Positions 24,131 to 33,018 of a stretch of DNA of 64,000 nucleotides are shown here, piece after piece (positions within the stretch are counted from its first letter, which is position 1; each line of letters begins with the position of its first letter). The stretch comes from Psychrobacillus sp044762855. GTDB taxonomy: Bacteria > Bacillota > Bacilli > Bacillales_A > Planococcaceae. Below the pieces are notes generated by a model. It was given only the letters and a program-made list of their open reading frames with translations. It did not search any database and was not told the origin of the DNA. The stretch is taken from assembly GCF_044762855.1 (NCBI RefSeq), contig NZ_JBIWFB010000006.1, forward strand, positions 124,001 to 188,000. The letters run 5' to 3'. The position numbers and the translations under genes were made by a program.

Positions 24131-26356
24131 ATGACAACGATATCAAACACTACAAAACAAGAACTATTACACCAACTAATAAATGAATTTGGAGAAACGA
24201 ACATTGCTCCATTAGTGAAAGTACATGAGAAATGGATAGCAAAACATCCAGAAGGAACGACATCTGCATGGGCGAAATCGATGTCGCTAGAAGCACTAAG
24301 CTTTCTAGACGAACAAGAGCCATACTGGACATTTGTTGCAGCCCGCATTCATTTAGCAGACGTATATGAAAAGGTAGCTCAAATAAGAGGCACTTCAGCA
24401 GATAGAGTTTACAGTAAGTTTGCAAGCAATGTACAATTGCTAGTTTCTAAGGGACTTTATGACAAACGCATTACAGAAGCTTATTCACCCGAAGAACTAC
24501 AACAATTAGCCGAAATAATTGTTCCAAACCGCGATAATTTATTCACTTATATTGGCTTAAAAACATTGCTAGATCGCTATGTCGCAAAAGACTTCGATAA
24601 TTCCATCGTGGAACTTCCGCAAGAGCGTTGGATGATGATTGCAATGACATTAATGAAAGATGAGCAAGAATCTCGTCTTGCGAAAATACAAGAATCATAT
24701 TGGGCAATGAGCAATTTGTATATGACTGTAGCAACCCCAACACTTTCAAATGCAGGAAAGCCGCACGGACAACTTTCTAGTTGCTTCATCGACACAGTAG
24801 ACGACAGTTTGCAAGGAATATATGACAGCAACACAGATGTGGCAACACTGTCCAAATTCGGTGGTGGGATTGGTGTGTATATGGGGAAAGTACGTAGCCG
24901 TGGTTCTTCGATTCGAGGATTTGTAGGGGCATCCAGTGGTGTACTTCCTTGGATTAAACAATTAAATAACACAGCAGTGAGTGTAGATCAGCTTGGTCAG
25001 CGTCAAGGAGCGGTTGCTGTTTACTTAGATGTTTGGCATAAAGATATTTTCACATTTTTAGATTTACGTTTAAACAATGGAGATGACCGTCTTCGTGCGC
25101 ACGATATTTTCACAGGTGTTTGCTTACCGGATTTATTTATGGAAAAGGTAGATGCACGGGAAGAATGGCATTTATTTGACCCACATGAAGTACGTCAGTT
25201 AAAAGGTTATTCATTGGAAGACTTCTATGATGAAAAACGCGGGGAAGGTTCATTCCGCCAAAAGTACGAGGAATGCGTGAATGACAGTCGTCTATCTCGT
25301 GAAACGGTTCCTGCAATCGACTTGATGAAACGTATTATGCGCTCTCAACTAGAAACCGGTGTACCGTTCATGTTTTATCGTGATGAAGTGAATCGAAGCA
25401 ATCCGAACAAGCATGCAGGTATGGTGTATAGCAGTAATTTATGTACGGAGATTTTCCAAAACCAAAGTGCTACTACATTTGAATCCATTCAATTAGAAGA
25501 TGATATCATCGTAACTCGCCGGAAATCAGGAGATTTTGTCGTATGTAATTTATCTTCTATTAATCTAGGACGAGCTGTTCCTGCCAATGTTTTGGAACGC
25601 TTAATCAACATCCAAGTACGCATGCTCGATAATGTAATTGATTTGAATATGATTCCTGTTCCGCAAGCGGAGCGCACGAATGCTAGATATCGTGGAATTG
25701 GGCTTGGAACATTTGGTTGGCATCATTTATTAGCATTAAATAGCATTCGCTGGGAATCAGATGAAGCAGTGGAGTTTGCAGATAAATTATATGAAAGAAT
25801 TGCCTTCTTAACGATTCAAGCTTCAGGTGAGCTGGCCAAAGAAAAAGGGGCTTATCCTTTGTTTGAAGGATCGGATTGGCAAACGGGAACTTATTTTGAA
25901 AAACGTGCTTACGAAAGTGAAGAGTGGAATGAACTACGCGAAGATATAGCTACTAATGGAATCCGTAACGGCTATTTAATGGCAGTTGCACCGAACTCAT
26001 CGACATCTATTCTAGCTGGAAGCACAGCAAGTATTGATCCGATTTTCCAAAAATTCTATTCGGAAGAGAAAAAGGATTATAAAATTCCAGTAACAGTGCC
26101 AGATTTGAATTCAGAGACAACATGGTTTTATAAATCAGCTTATTTCATCGATCAACATTGGACATTAAAACAAAATGCTGCGCGTCAACGCCATATCGAC
26201 CAAGGTGTTTCGCTAAACTTATACGTGCAAAATACGATTAAAGCAAAAGAACTACTAGATTTACACTTAGATGCTTGGAAAAGCGGCCTTAAAACAACCT
26301 ATTATGTACGCTCGACTTCTGTTGAATTAGTCGATTGTGACTCTTGCTCAAGCTGA
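24131..26356 (+). CDS. nrdE: Class Ib ribonucleotide reductase large subunit
   Basis: 741 residues, slightly longer than typical NrdE. Active-site segments are GQLSSCFI (first catalytic Cys), NLCTEIF and VCNLSSINLG (second Cys, Asn/Glu region), and MAVAPNSSTS. The C-terminus ends VDCDSCSS, the CxxC redox shuttle reduced by NrdH or thioredoxin. It reduces ribonucleoside diphosphates and is assigned to class Ib by the adjacent NrdI and NrdF. GGAGGAATTTAT precedes the ATG. Its leader holds the cobalamin riboswitch although the enzyme does not use B12. Confidence 0.95.
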   Translation: MTTISNTTKQELLHQLINEFGETNIAPLVKVHEKWIAKHPEGTTSAWAKSMSLEALSFLDEQEPYWTFVAARIHLADVYEKVAQIRGTSADRVYSKFASNVQLLVSKGLYDKRITEAYSPEELQQLAEIIVPNRDNLFTYIGLKTLLDRYVAKDFDNSIVELPQERWMMIAMTLMKDEQESRLAKIQESYWAMSNLYMTVATPTLSNAGKPHGQLSSCFIDTVDDSLQGIYDSNTDVATLSKFGGGIGVYMGKVRSRGSSIRGFVGASSGVLPWIKQLNNTAVSVDQLGQRQGAVAVYLDVWHKDIFTFLDLRLNNGDDRLRAHDIFTGVCLPDLFMEKVDAREEWHLFDPHEVRQLKGYSLEDFYDEKRGEGSFRQKYEECVNDSRLSRETVPAIDLMKRIMRSQLETGVPFMFYRDEVNRSNPNKHAGMVYSSNLCTEIFQNQSATTFESIQLEDDIIVTRRKSGDFVVCNLSSINLGRAVPANVLERLINIQVRMLDNVIDLNMIPVPQAERTNARYRGIGLGTFGWHHLLALNSIRWESDEAVEFADKLYERIAFLTIQASGELAKEKGAYPLFEGSDWQTGTYFEKRAYESEEWNELREDIATNGIRNGYLMAVAPNSSTSILAGSTASIDPIFQKFYSEEKKDYKIPVTVPDLNSETTWFYKSAYFIDQHWTLKQNAARQRHIDQGVSLNLYVQNTIKAKELLDLHLDAWKSGLKTTYYVRSTSVELVDCDSCSS

Positions 26357-26799
26357 TGAACGCAATTATATGCTATTTAAGCTATAGCGGAAACACGGAG
26401 GAAGTAGCGGAGTTAATAAAGGATCAGCTTGTGGCAAGTGGATATGTTGTGGATTTGTATATGATAGGTTTCGGCGTAGTGCCGGACCTATCCACATACG
26501 ATCAGCTATTTTTTGGCACATTCACTTGGGATAAAGGTAGCACACCAGAAGAAATGAAAGATTTTGTCCGCGAAATTGGCTATAAACCGGAAAATGTATA
26601 TGTATTTGGTTCTGGGGATACCCAATTTGGTGGAGATGAATTATTTTGCGGAGCTGTTGATAAGTTAAGAAAATTTTATAACAGTACATATGAAGGATTA
26701 AAAATAGAGCAATCTCCAAGAGGAAGCCAAGAGAAAATAGTAACTAACTGGATAGAAGGAGTTTTAGAACATGGAAAAAGCAAAAACATTAGACCCTAG
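26356..26799 (+). CDS. nrdI: NrdI flavodoxin-like activator of NrdF
   Basis: 147 residues. CYLSYSGNTEEVAELI is the FMN phosphate-binding loop, and GTFTWDKGSTPEEMKDF and FGSGDTQFGGDELFCGA are further family segments near the flavin. NrdI feeds superoxide to NrdF to build the Mn2-tyrosyl radical. ATG 26356 was chosen because it overlaps the nrdE stop (TGATG); the upstream in-frame TTG would extend into nrdE. It overlaps nrdF by 29 bp. Confidence 0.92.
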   Translation: MNAIICYLSYSGNTEEVAELIKDQLVASGYVVDLYMIGFGVVPDLSTYDQLFFGTFTWDKGSTPEEMKDFVREIGYKPENVYVFGSGDTQFGGDELFCGAVDKLRKFYNSTYEGLKIEQSPRGSQEKIVTNWIEGVLEHGKSKNIRP

Positions 26800-27802
26800 A
26801 AATCCTAATAAATCTACAGGAATTTTTAACGGTAAATCGAGTGGGATATTAAATTGGAACGATATTGCTTATCCACATTGGTATAAAATATATAAGCGAT
26901 TACTCGGAAATTACTGGCAAGCAGACGAAGTAAATATGTCGAGTGATGTAAAACAATTTCCAAATTTAACGAAGTCAGAGCAAGATGCATATTTAAAAGT
27001 TATCGGTTTACTTGCAACGCTTGACGCACCACAAACAAGGACGGCATTATTACTCTCGTTATATGCAACGGATCCTTCCGTTCAGTCTATTATGGCTGTA
27101 ATCGCACAGCAAGAAGCGGTTCATAATGAAAGTTACTCATACGTTTTATCATCCGTTGTTTCACTAGACCAGCAAAATAAATCATTTGAATTTGGAAGAA
27201 CAGATGAAATATTGTTGAAACGAAATGAAAATATTATTAAATACTATAATGAATTTGTGGAAAACCCTACAACTGAAAATATAGTCAAAACATTAACGTA
27301 CACGACATTATTAGAAGGTTTGTTTTTCTATTCTGGTTTCGCATATTTCTATAACTTAGCTCGTTACAATAAGATGGTTGGTACATCAACCATGATTAGC
27401 TATATTAACCGCGATGAACTGGAGCATGGCCGCTTTATCTCCGAATTGTTCAGAGCTACACTATCGGAAAATCCAGAGCTTAATAACGAAGAACTAATTG
27501 GATGGGTTTATGACCAATTCAAAGAATCGGTCGAGCACGAAATCGAATGGTCTAATTATGTGTTAAAAGATATCGAAGGAATCGATTTAGATGATATGGA
27601 AGGTTACATCAAATATCGAGCAAATAAAATGCTGCGTCTACTAGGACTGAACGAAATTTACCCGGAATACGTAGAAAATCCAATGAAATGGATTCGTGCA
27701 TACGCCGACAATATAGATGGCACGAAAACAGATTTCTTTGAACAAAAATCACGTCAATATGTTAAAGTAAATGCGATTGATAATGGTTTTGATGATTTGT
27801 AA
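26771..27802 (+). CDS. nrdF: Class Ib ribonucleotide reductase small subunit
   Basis: 343 residues. Metal-site helices are visible: LLATLDAPQT (Asp), AVIAQQEAVHNESYSY (Glu, His), TTLLEGLFFYSGFAYF (Glu) and NRDELEHGRFISELF (Glu, His). It holds the dimanganese or diiron site and tyrosyl radical for NrdE. GAAGGAG lies 11 bases before the ATG within the end of nrdI. Last gene of the operon. Confidence 0.95.
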   Translation: MEKAKTLDPRNPNKSTGIFNGKSSGILNWNDIAYPHWYKIYKRLLGNYWQADEVNMSSDVKQFPNLTKSEQDAYLKVIGLLATLDAPQTRTALLLSLYATDPSVQSIMAVIAQQEAVHNESYSYVLSSVVSLDQQNKSFEFGRTDEILLKRNENIIKYYNEFVENPTTENIVKTLTYTTLLEGLFFYSGFAYFYNLARYNKMVGTSTMISYINRDELEHGRFISELFRATLSENPELNNEELIGWVYDQFKESVEHEIEWSNYVLKDIEGIDLDDMEGYIKYRANKMLRLLGLNEIYPEYVENPMKWIRAYADNIDGTKTDFFEQKSRQYVKVNAIDNGFDDL

Positions 27803-27805
27803 TAC

Positions 27806-27851
27806 AAATAAGCGCTCGATCAGTTATGGAAATCTGATTGAGCGCTTATTT
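27806..27851. terminator. Terminator of nrdEIF
   Basis: AAATAAGCGCTCGATCAG pairs with CTGATTGAGCGCTTATTT, 18 bp with one mismatch (G-U) and a 10-nt loop; T-rich on both strands, so it also serves the convergent ABC operon. Confidence 0.85.
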
Positions 27852-27868
27852 CAGTGTGTATTAATATT

Positions 27869-28081
27869 TCAATTAATGTCTCCATTATTGGTATTCGTTG
27901 AAGTTAAGAGCTTTATTATATTTACACTGAAGGTAACCACGACAATTATTCGAATGACAAACCAAAAATATTCTATCAACTCGACTGATGGTTGAAATAG
28001 TTTTGGTGTTTGAGTGTATAGTAAATAACACATGAAAATAATCATTATAAGGTAAATGAAAAAGCTTAGAATTTTTTTCAC
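27869..28081 (-). CDS. Small hypothetical membrane protein after the ABC transporter
   Basis: 70 residues with two hydrophobic helices (about 5-23 and 40-60). Start GTG 28081 is served by AAAGGAGA, which overlaps the end of the ABC ATPase gene, so it is coupled to that operon. No family recognised; an accessory membrane part of the exporter is possible. Confidence 0.6.
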   Translation of the reverse strand: MKKILSFFIYLIMIIFMCYLLYTQTPKLFQPSVELIEYFWFVIRIIVVVTFSVNIIKLLTSTNTNNGDIN

Positions 28082-28083
28082 TT

Positions 28084-28992
28084 TTATAGTTCTCCTTTAT
28101 GGGTTTTCAAAAATATATCTTCAAGTGATGGTTGGTTAATTGCAATGTGGTAAACTGTTAATCCATTATGGACTAAGAATCGAACGACATCTCCAATTCG
28201 TTGTTCATTATCCGTCCTAAATGTTAACTTTTGACCTTCGAGAACAATGGAACCTATAAGTTGTTCGATTGCATGTATTAAGATTGTTGCATCATCTGAT
28301 ACTTTCATTGTTACTTCCATTTGCGATGAATGTTTCTTTTGTAAAGAATGGAGTGTTCCTTCATCCTCGATGACTCCATTTTGCATAATGGCAATGGTCG
28401 AACAAATCTTTTCTACTTCTGTCAAGTTGTGTGACGTCATGAAAATTGTCACACCTTTGTTATTTAAGTTTTGTAGTAGTCGTTGAATTTGAATGGATGA
28501 TTCAGCATCTATGCCGGAAGTTGGTTCGTCAAGAAATAATAGCTTTGGCTTATGAACAATAGCTTGTGCGATTCCAAGCTTCTTTTTCATACCAAATGAA
28601 AATTTGCCTACTTTGCCGTTCGCATGTTCAAGGAGTCCGACTTGTTCAAGAGCTAAATCAACATCGTCTTTTGCCAGCTTATATCCTATGATAGAAGAAA
28701 AATAAGATAGATGCTGACGTGCTGTCAAATAATCATAGAATGATGAGTAATCTGGAAGCACTCCAATTTGAGACAAAACTTCATCCTGATTGGAGGATCC
28801 GAGTAGCTCGACCTGACCTTCAGTAGGATGGATGATACCTGTCATCATATTAATGAAAGTTGACTTCCCCGCTCCGTTTCTCCCTAAAAATCCATAAAGC
28901 TCTCCCTCACCAACTGTTAAATCGATCCGTTTGACAACTTGTCGATTCCCATACTGTTTTGTTAAATTGATGGTTTTTATGGCATTCATCAC
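28084..28992 (-). CDS. ABC transporter ATP-binding protein (ABC-2 exporter type)
   Basis: 302 residues. Walker A GRNGAGKSTFI, a weak signature FSFGMKKKLGIAQAI in place of LSGGQ, Walker B PKLLFLDEPTSGID and an H-loop MTSHNLTEVEK. The C-terminal 80 residues form the extra domain of DrrA/BcrA-type exporters. It pairs with the ABC-2 permease, whose stop overlaps its start by 4 bp. Substrate unknown; peptides, antibiotics or lipids are common. Confidence 0.9.
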   Translation of the reverse strand: MMNAIKTINLTKQYGNRQVVKRIDLTVGEGELYGFLGRNGAGKSTFINMMTGIIHPTEGQVELLGSSNQDEVLSQIGVLPDYSSFYDYLTARQHLSYFSSIIGYKLAKDDVDLALEQVGLLEHANGKVGKFSFGMKKKLGIAQAIVHKPKLLFLDEPTSGIDAESSIQIQRLLQNLNNKGVTIFMTSHNLTEVEKICSTIAIMQNGVIEDEGTLHSLQKKHSSQMEVTMKVSDDATILIHAIEQLIGSIVLEGQKLTFRTDNEQRIGDVVRFLVHNGLTVYHIAINQPSLEDIFLKTHKGEL

Positions 28993-29678
28993 AAATCCCT
29001 CCTTTTAAAGAGAAAAACTGAAACAATAAAAAGTAAAGCGGCCATTCCAAAGTTCACAAGGAAAAGATATGATTCTACGGAAATGTAATAATAAGGAGAA
29101 AAGAATTTAAACCATTTAATCGCCCAAAAAGAACTGAAGATTGACCAAACGCTAATGGCTGGATAAACAATCCCGATTAATACTCCTAAAAACATGGAAA
29201 GCATTGGTCTACTGATAAGTAGGGAAAGTACGAGTGCCATTCCAATGAAAACCGATACGACAGATAATGTTTCAAAAAACACTTTAGCGTCAAAAGACTG
29301 AGTAAATACAAAGATTAAACCAAACGAAGCTATAACAATGCTCAACCAAAACATTGAAACTCCAATGAATTTCCCAAGAACAATGTATGATCTTTTCGTT
29401 TTCGTCACAATGAAACGCATCATCCGTCCTGAAATCTCCCGATTAAAGACATCGTGAGATAGCGAAAATACAAATAATGGACCGAACGATAGGAGGGCAA
29501 AGGAAATTCCTACTGAATACATGGCATCTGTATCAGTAGGGACGTCGATAAGCAAACCTTGAAATTTTTCAGTTAGCTGGATTCCTCCATAAGTTACGCC
29601 AAGTAAAAAAAGAATAACTAAGATTGATTTGATACTTTTCAGCAGCTGTAAGTATTCGTGTTTACTAATTGATAGCAT
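28989..29678 (-). CDS. ABC-2 type permease
   Basis: 229 residues with six hydrophobic segments and the intracellular coupling region FNREISGRMMRFIVTKTKRS between helices two and three, typical of ABC-2 permeases. First gene of the three-gene unit. A decayed response-regulator fragment faces it across the promoter region, hinting at former regulation by a two-component system. Confidence 0.85.
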   Translation of the reverse strand: MLSISKHEYLQLLKSIKSILVILFLLGVTYGGIQLTEKFQGLLIDVPTDTDAMYSVGISFALLSFGPLFVFSLSHDVFNREISGRMMRFIVTKTKRSYIVLGKFIGVSMFWLSIVIASFGLIFVFTQSFDAKVFFETLSVVSVFIGMALVLSLLISRPMLSMFLGVLIGIVYPAISVWSIFSSFWAIKWFKFFSPYYYISVESYLFLVNFGMAALLFIVSVFLFKRRDL

Positions 29679-29770
29679 GTGATTCCACCTCTCTATTTAG
29701 TAGTATAGTAGAGAGAACTTATATCCAACTTAACCAAATCTTAAATGTATCTTAAATCTTGGAGATACAT

Positions 29771-29911
29771 ATGAAACAAGCACGTATTCCCGTTGTAGGC
29801 GATGAACAATCAATAGCAGACAAGGTTGAAATCATATTTAACAAAGAAGGATTTATGCATGTTGATGTTTGCTATTGTGCAACAGAAGCGAAAAATTATA
29901 TTTCGCAGTGA
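29771..29911 (+). pseudogene. Remnant of a response-regulator receiver domain
   Basis: A 46-codon frame starting ATG 29771 matches, without gaps, the start of the response regulator at 32.9 kb: VVGDEQSIADKVEIIF against VVDDEQAIGDMVDIIL, and KEGF, VDVC in register, about 21 identities in 43. The first aspartate of the acidic pocket is Gly here. It stops (TGA) before the phosphorylation site, and no DNA-binding domain follows. No ribosome site was found. It is a degraded paralogue. Confidence 0.65.
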
Positions 29912-30064
29912 CTTTAAGTAAAGAGGAAACTTACTAAATATCTTCTTAACTATGGGTGCTTTAGTTAAAGTTCATTAGTTGCTTAGACAGCTCTCTTTTC
30001 TTCCTGGAATAACGGACCAGTATAGTATGACAATCAGAAAACAGTTTTTTATGGGGTGGAAATA

Positions 30065-30274
30065 GTGAATAAAAGACATTTTAAATCTTGGTTCTTATTT
30101 ATGATCGTTATAATAATAACGGTACTTGCAAAAAGTGTATGGAAAAACAAAGTGGTTTATTGGGAAGAAATTGTTATTGTAATTATAGCTGGTTTATTAG
30201 GTGGAATTATAGGGCTAGCCGGGATAGCAATAATAAGGATTTCTAAGAAGTTATTGAAAAAACGGAGATTTTAG
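30065..30274 (+). CDS. Small hypothetical membrane protein
   Basis: 69 residues with two hydrophobic helices (about 8-25 and 34-57) and a basic end KKLLKKRRF. GTG 30065 is preferred, with GGGGTGG 3-9 bases before it; GTG 30056 lies inside that site. A good terminator follows. No family recognised. Confidence 0.55.
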   Translation: MNKRHFKSWFLFMIVIIITVLAKSVWKNKVVYWEEIVIVIIAGLLGGIIGLAGIAIIRISKKLLKKRRF

Positions 30275-30346
30275 CAGAACAGAACTATTGGGAGTTAGTC
30301 TTAAGTTTTCTTTAACTAATGGAGTGCTAAACAGATATCAAAATAC

Positions 30347-30382
30347 AATGAGCTTGGAGATACATTACCAAGCTCATTTTTA
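30347..30382 (+). terminator. Terminator after the small membrane protein gene
   Basis: AATGAGCTTGG and CCAAGCTCATT form an 11-bp stem with a 10-nt loop, then TTTAT. Confidence 0.8.
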
Positions 30383-30512
30383 TGGGCATTTTTTCACAAA
30401 AAATAAGTAATCTTGATAGTCATTTGAATTAACCCTTTTGTAATTTATACAGTCATCATATTACAAAAATGGTGAGTTATTTAAAACAACCATTAAATTT
30501 TACATAGCCTTA

Positions 30513-32198
30513 TTAATTTGTATTTGCGTTATTGGACGGTAAAGTAATCGTCACATTCGTTCCATTTCCATCGGATTCTACAAAGATATTTCCATCATGC
30601 GCTTCCACAAGTTGTTTTGCTATAGCAAGTCCAAGCCCGGTACCCGAAGTTTCCGTAGTTGTATTGGTCCCACGATAGTAGCGATTAAACAGATTTTCCA
30701 GTTCCTCTTTTGGAATACCCTTTCCCTCATCCTGAATAGTTAACTGAACGATACCTTCTTTTTGTTGTACTTTTAAAATTACTTTTGTTCCTTCAGGTGT
30801 ATGTTTAATTGCATTACCCACTAGATTATCAAGCACTCGTTCAAATAATTTCGGATCAATAGAGACTTGTGAACTTATACTTCCTTGAGGTTTTTGTAAA
30901 TCCTTCCAAACGACAACGTTACTCACATACATTTCTACAAACTCTAATAGGTTCACATCTACTTTATTTAGGGTAATGGCATTGTTTTTTAATTGATAAG
31001 TATAAGTCAAATCTTCTATTAATGCATTCATATAGGTTGATTTTTCTTGCATTGTTTTTGCGAAGCCTTTTATTTCTGTATCCGACCAATCATATTCATC
31101 AGAAGCAATCATAGTTGAGTAGCCAAAAATCGAACTAAGTGGCGTTTTTAAATCATGGGATAAACCAGTGATCCAGTCCTCCCGTAACTTTTCGGTCTGT
31201 TTAATTTTTCGCTCGTTAGCTTCTAAAGTATGGGCTAATTCGGAGAGAGACTGATCGATATTTTCATATACACGGTATTTACGCTTAAGACGACCTGTTT
31301 TAAGATTTCGTAATTTCCGATCATCTAAAGGTTTATAGTCTTGCTTTGCTAACTTTTCAATTCGTTTAAGGAAGTATAATACGGGACGACCAAAGCGTGT
31401 TCCAATCCAAAAAGAAAATAATATAGTGAAGAAAAAAAGAATAAGATGAAATAAAAGAAGACCTATACCAAACTTTTTTAAGCCATCTATTAGTGCAGGT
31501 TCGAAAGGGTTGTAGTTTGAATTATTGACTCTGACAACAGCAACCGTTCCATTTTCTAATAACCCAGCAGCAACAACTTCTTTTCTTTCAGAGTAATTAT
31601 GAGTACTAGCTAGTATTTCAATTCCACTAAGTGCTTTTTTGGATGGTCCAAAAACAATTTGTTCTCGCCTTCCTTCAGGCGAATAGATTTCAAAAGTAGC
31701 ATCAGCTTCGTTTAGTTTCTTTTTTATGTCATCCGACAAATATTCGTAATTCCCTTGAACAATGAGAGAAAGTAACTGTGTTGCAGGATGTTTTTCAATA
31801 AACACAATAAACAAGCCCTTACCCTGGTCCCAAACGAATGCCTCTTTCGTTTTTGTCATGTTTACAAACTCAGCAATGGTGTAGCTTTGGCAACAATCAC
31901 TGTTATTTTCTGAACTAGCAAGAACTTTGCCGTTTTTATTGACTAATTGAATAAGTCCGTTGTTTTCACGCGCCGAATCTATTAAATCTTGAGATAAATG
32001 ATAAGTGCCATTCGAATCCTTTTTAAAATCTGACTCAAGCTCAAATGCATCTAATTTACGAATATCTGTATAGCTATTACTATCCATTGCATCATAAACA
32101 AAATACGCAATCAACCCAATCGAAACAACTAGTAATACAGTATAAAAGACAAAAAAATAAGCCAAAAAACGAGTGGTCATTTTTGTGGACAAGCCCAT
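30513..32198 (-). CDS. Sensor histidine kinase
   Basis: 561 residues. Membrane helices at about 9-35 and 245-270 bracket an extracellular sensor region with a CC pair (SDCCQSYT). A HAMP-like linker, HisKA (WITGLSHDLKTPLSSIFGYS) and HATPase (RVLDNLVGNAIKHTPEG, DEGKGIPKEEL, GTGLGLAIAKQLVEAHDG) follow. ATG 32198 was chosen because GAGGAG sits 7 bases ahead and the regulator's stop lies one base before it; the upstream GTG overlaps that site. Works with the next regulator. Confidence 0.9.
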   Translation of the reverse strand: MGLSTKMTTRFLAYFFVFYTVLLVVSIGLIAYFVYDAMDSNSYTDIRKLDAFELESDFKKDSNGTYHLSQDLIDSARENNGLIQLVNKNGKVLASSENNSDCCQSYTIAEFVNMTKTKEAFVWDQGKGLFIVFIEKHPATQLLSLIVQGNYEYLSDDIKKKLNEADATFEIYSPEGRREQIVFGPSKKALSGIEILASTHNYSERKEVVAAGLLENGTVAVVRVNNSNYNPFEPALIDGLKKFGIGLLLFHLILFFFTILFSFWIGTRFGRPVLYFLKRIEKLAKQDYKPLDDRKLRNLKTGRLKRKYRVYENIDQSLSELAHTLEANERKIKQTEKLREDWITGLSHDLKTPLSSIFGYSTMIASDEYDWSDTEIKGFAKTMQEKSTYMNALIEDLTYTYQLKNNAITLNKVDVNLLEFVEMYVSNVVVWKDLQKPQGSISSQVSIDPKLFERVLDNLVGNAIKHTPEGTKVILKVQQKEGIVQLTIQDEGKGIPKEELENLFNRYYRGTNTTTETSGTGLGLAIAKQLVEAHDGNIFVESDGNGTNVTITLPSNNANTN

Positions 32199-32199
32199 T

Positions 32200-32907
32200 T
32201 TATTGCTCCTCACTTATGAGTTTATAACCAATACCACGGATAGTTAACAGAAGTTGAGGATTCCCGGGGTGCACTTCTATTTTTTCACGAAGTTTTCGAA
32301 TATGAACCATTATCGTGTTATCATCTATAAAATGCTCTTCGCCCCAAACATGAGCATAAATTTGTTCCTTTGATAGAACTTGTCCTGGATGTTCGCAAAA
32401 AAGTTGAAGTAAATGAAAAAGTTTTCCTGTTAAAATTGTTGTATTTCCAGCAACAGTTAGTTCGGCTGCAGAGATATCCAATTGGAAACGACCGAAGTCA
32501 AACACTTGCCTTAATATAGGGGGGCGAGAGGAAGATTTATATCGTTTCATCTGTACTTTCACTCGAGCAGCAAGTTCCATTGGATTAAAAGGTTTTGTAA
32601 TATAATCATCTGCCCCATACATAAAACCACGAAGTTTATCGGCATCGTTAGCCTTAGCGGTTAAGAAGAAAATTGGAGCATCGGAATTGGTGCGTACATT
32701 TTTTGCCAAATCAAGACCAGTACCATCAGGTAGCATAATATCGAAAATAAAAAGATCATAGTTACTTTGCGCTATAAGTGTTTCAGCAGATTGATAATTG
32801 GTGCACACATCTATCTGGTTAAAGCCTTCTTTTCTTAAAATAATATCTACCATGTCTCCGATTGCTTGTTCGTCATCCACAACTAAAATTTTCGTATCTA
32901 ACAACAA
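32200..32907 (-). CDS. OmpR-family response regulator
   Basis: About 235 residues. Receiver: VVDDEQ (DD11-12), D56 in LFIFDIMLPDGTG, FLTAKAND and KPFNPMEL. Winged helix: LTGKLFHLLQLFCEHPGQVLSKEQIY and NTIMVHIRKLREKIE. The start is probably TTG 32907, six bases after GGAG; the longer frame opens on a TTG that overlaps the site. It is followed by the kinase one base after its stop. It is the intact relative of the fragment at 29.8 kb. Confidence 0.9.
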   Translation of the reverse strand: MLLDTKILVVDDEQAIGDMVDIILRKEGFNQIDVCTNYQSAETLIAQSNYDLFIFDIMLPDGTGLDLAKNVRTNSDAPIFFLTAKANDADKLRGFMYGADDYITKPFNPMELAARVKVQMKRYKSSSRPPILRQVFDFGRFQLDISAAELTVAGNTTILTGKLFHLLQLFCEHPGQVLSKEQIYAHVWGEEHFIDDNTIMVHIRKLREKIEVHPGNPQLLLTIRGIGYKLISEEQ

Positions 32908-33018
32908 TATCCACTCCAAAATTTAAGATTTATTTAAGGTATGTTTCATGCTGGTATAAGCTTCCTATTTTATACTAACAAATGAGCGATACGAAATTCT
33001 AGGAGGGTTTTAGTAAAA

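Noticed and set aside
24131..27802. Class II, B12-dependent ribonucleotide reductase suggested by the B12 riboswitch
   Set aside because: The operon contains NrdI and NrdF, and the large subunit has the C-terminal CxxC of class I. It is class Ib.
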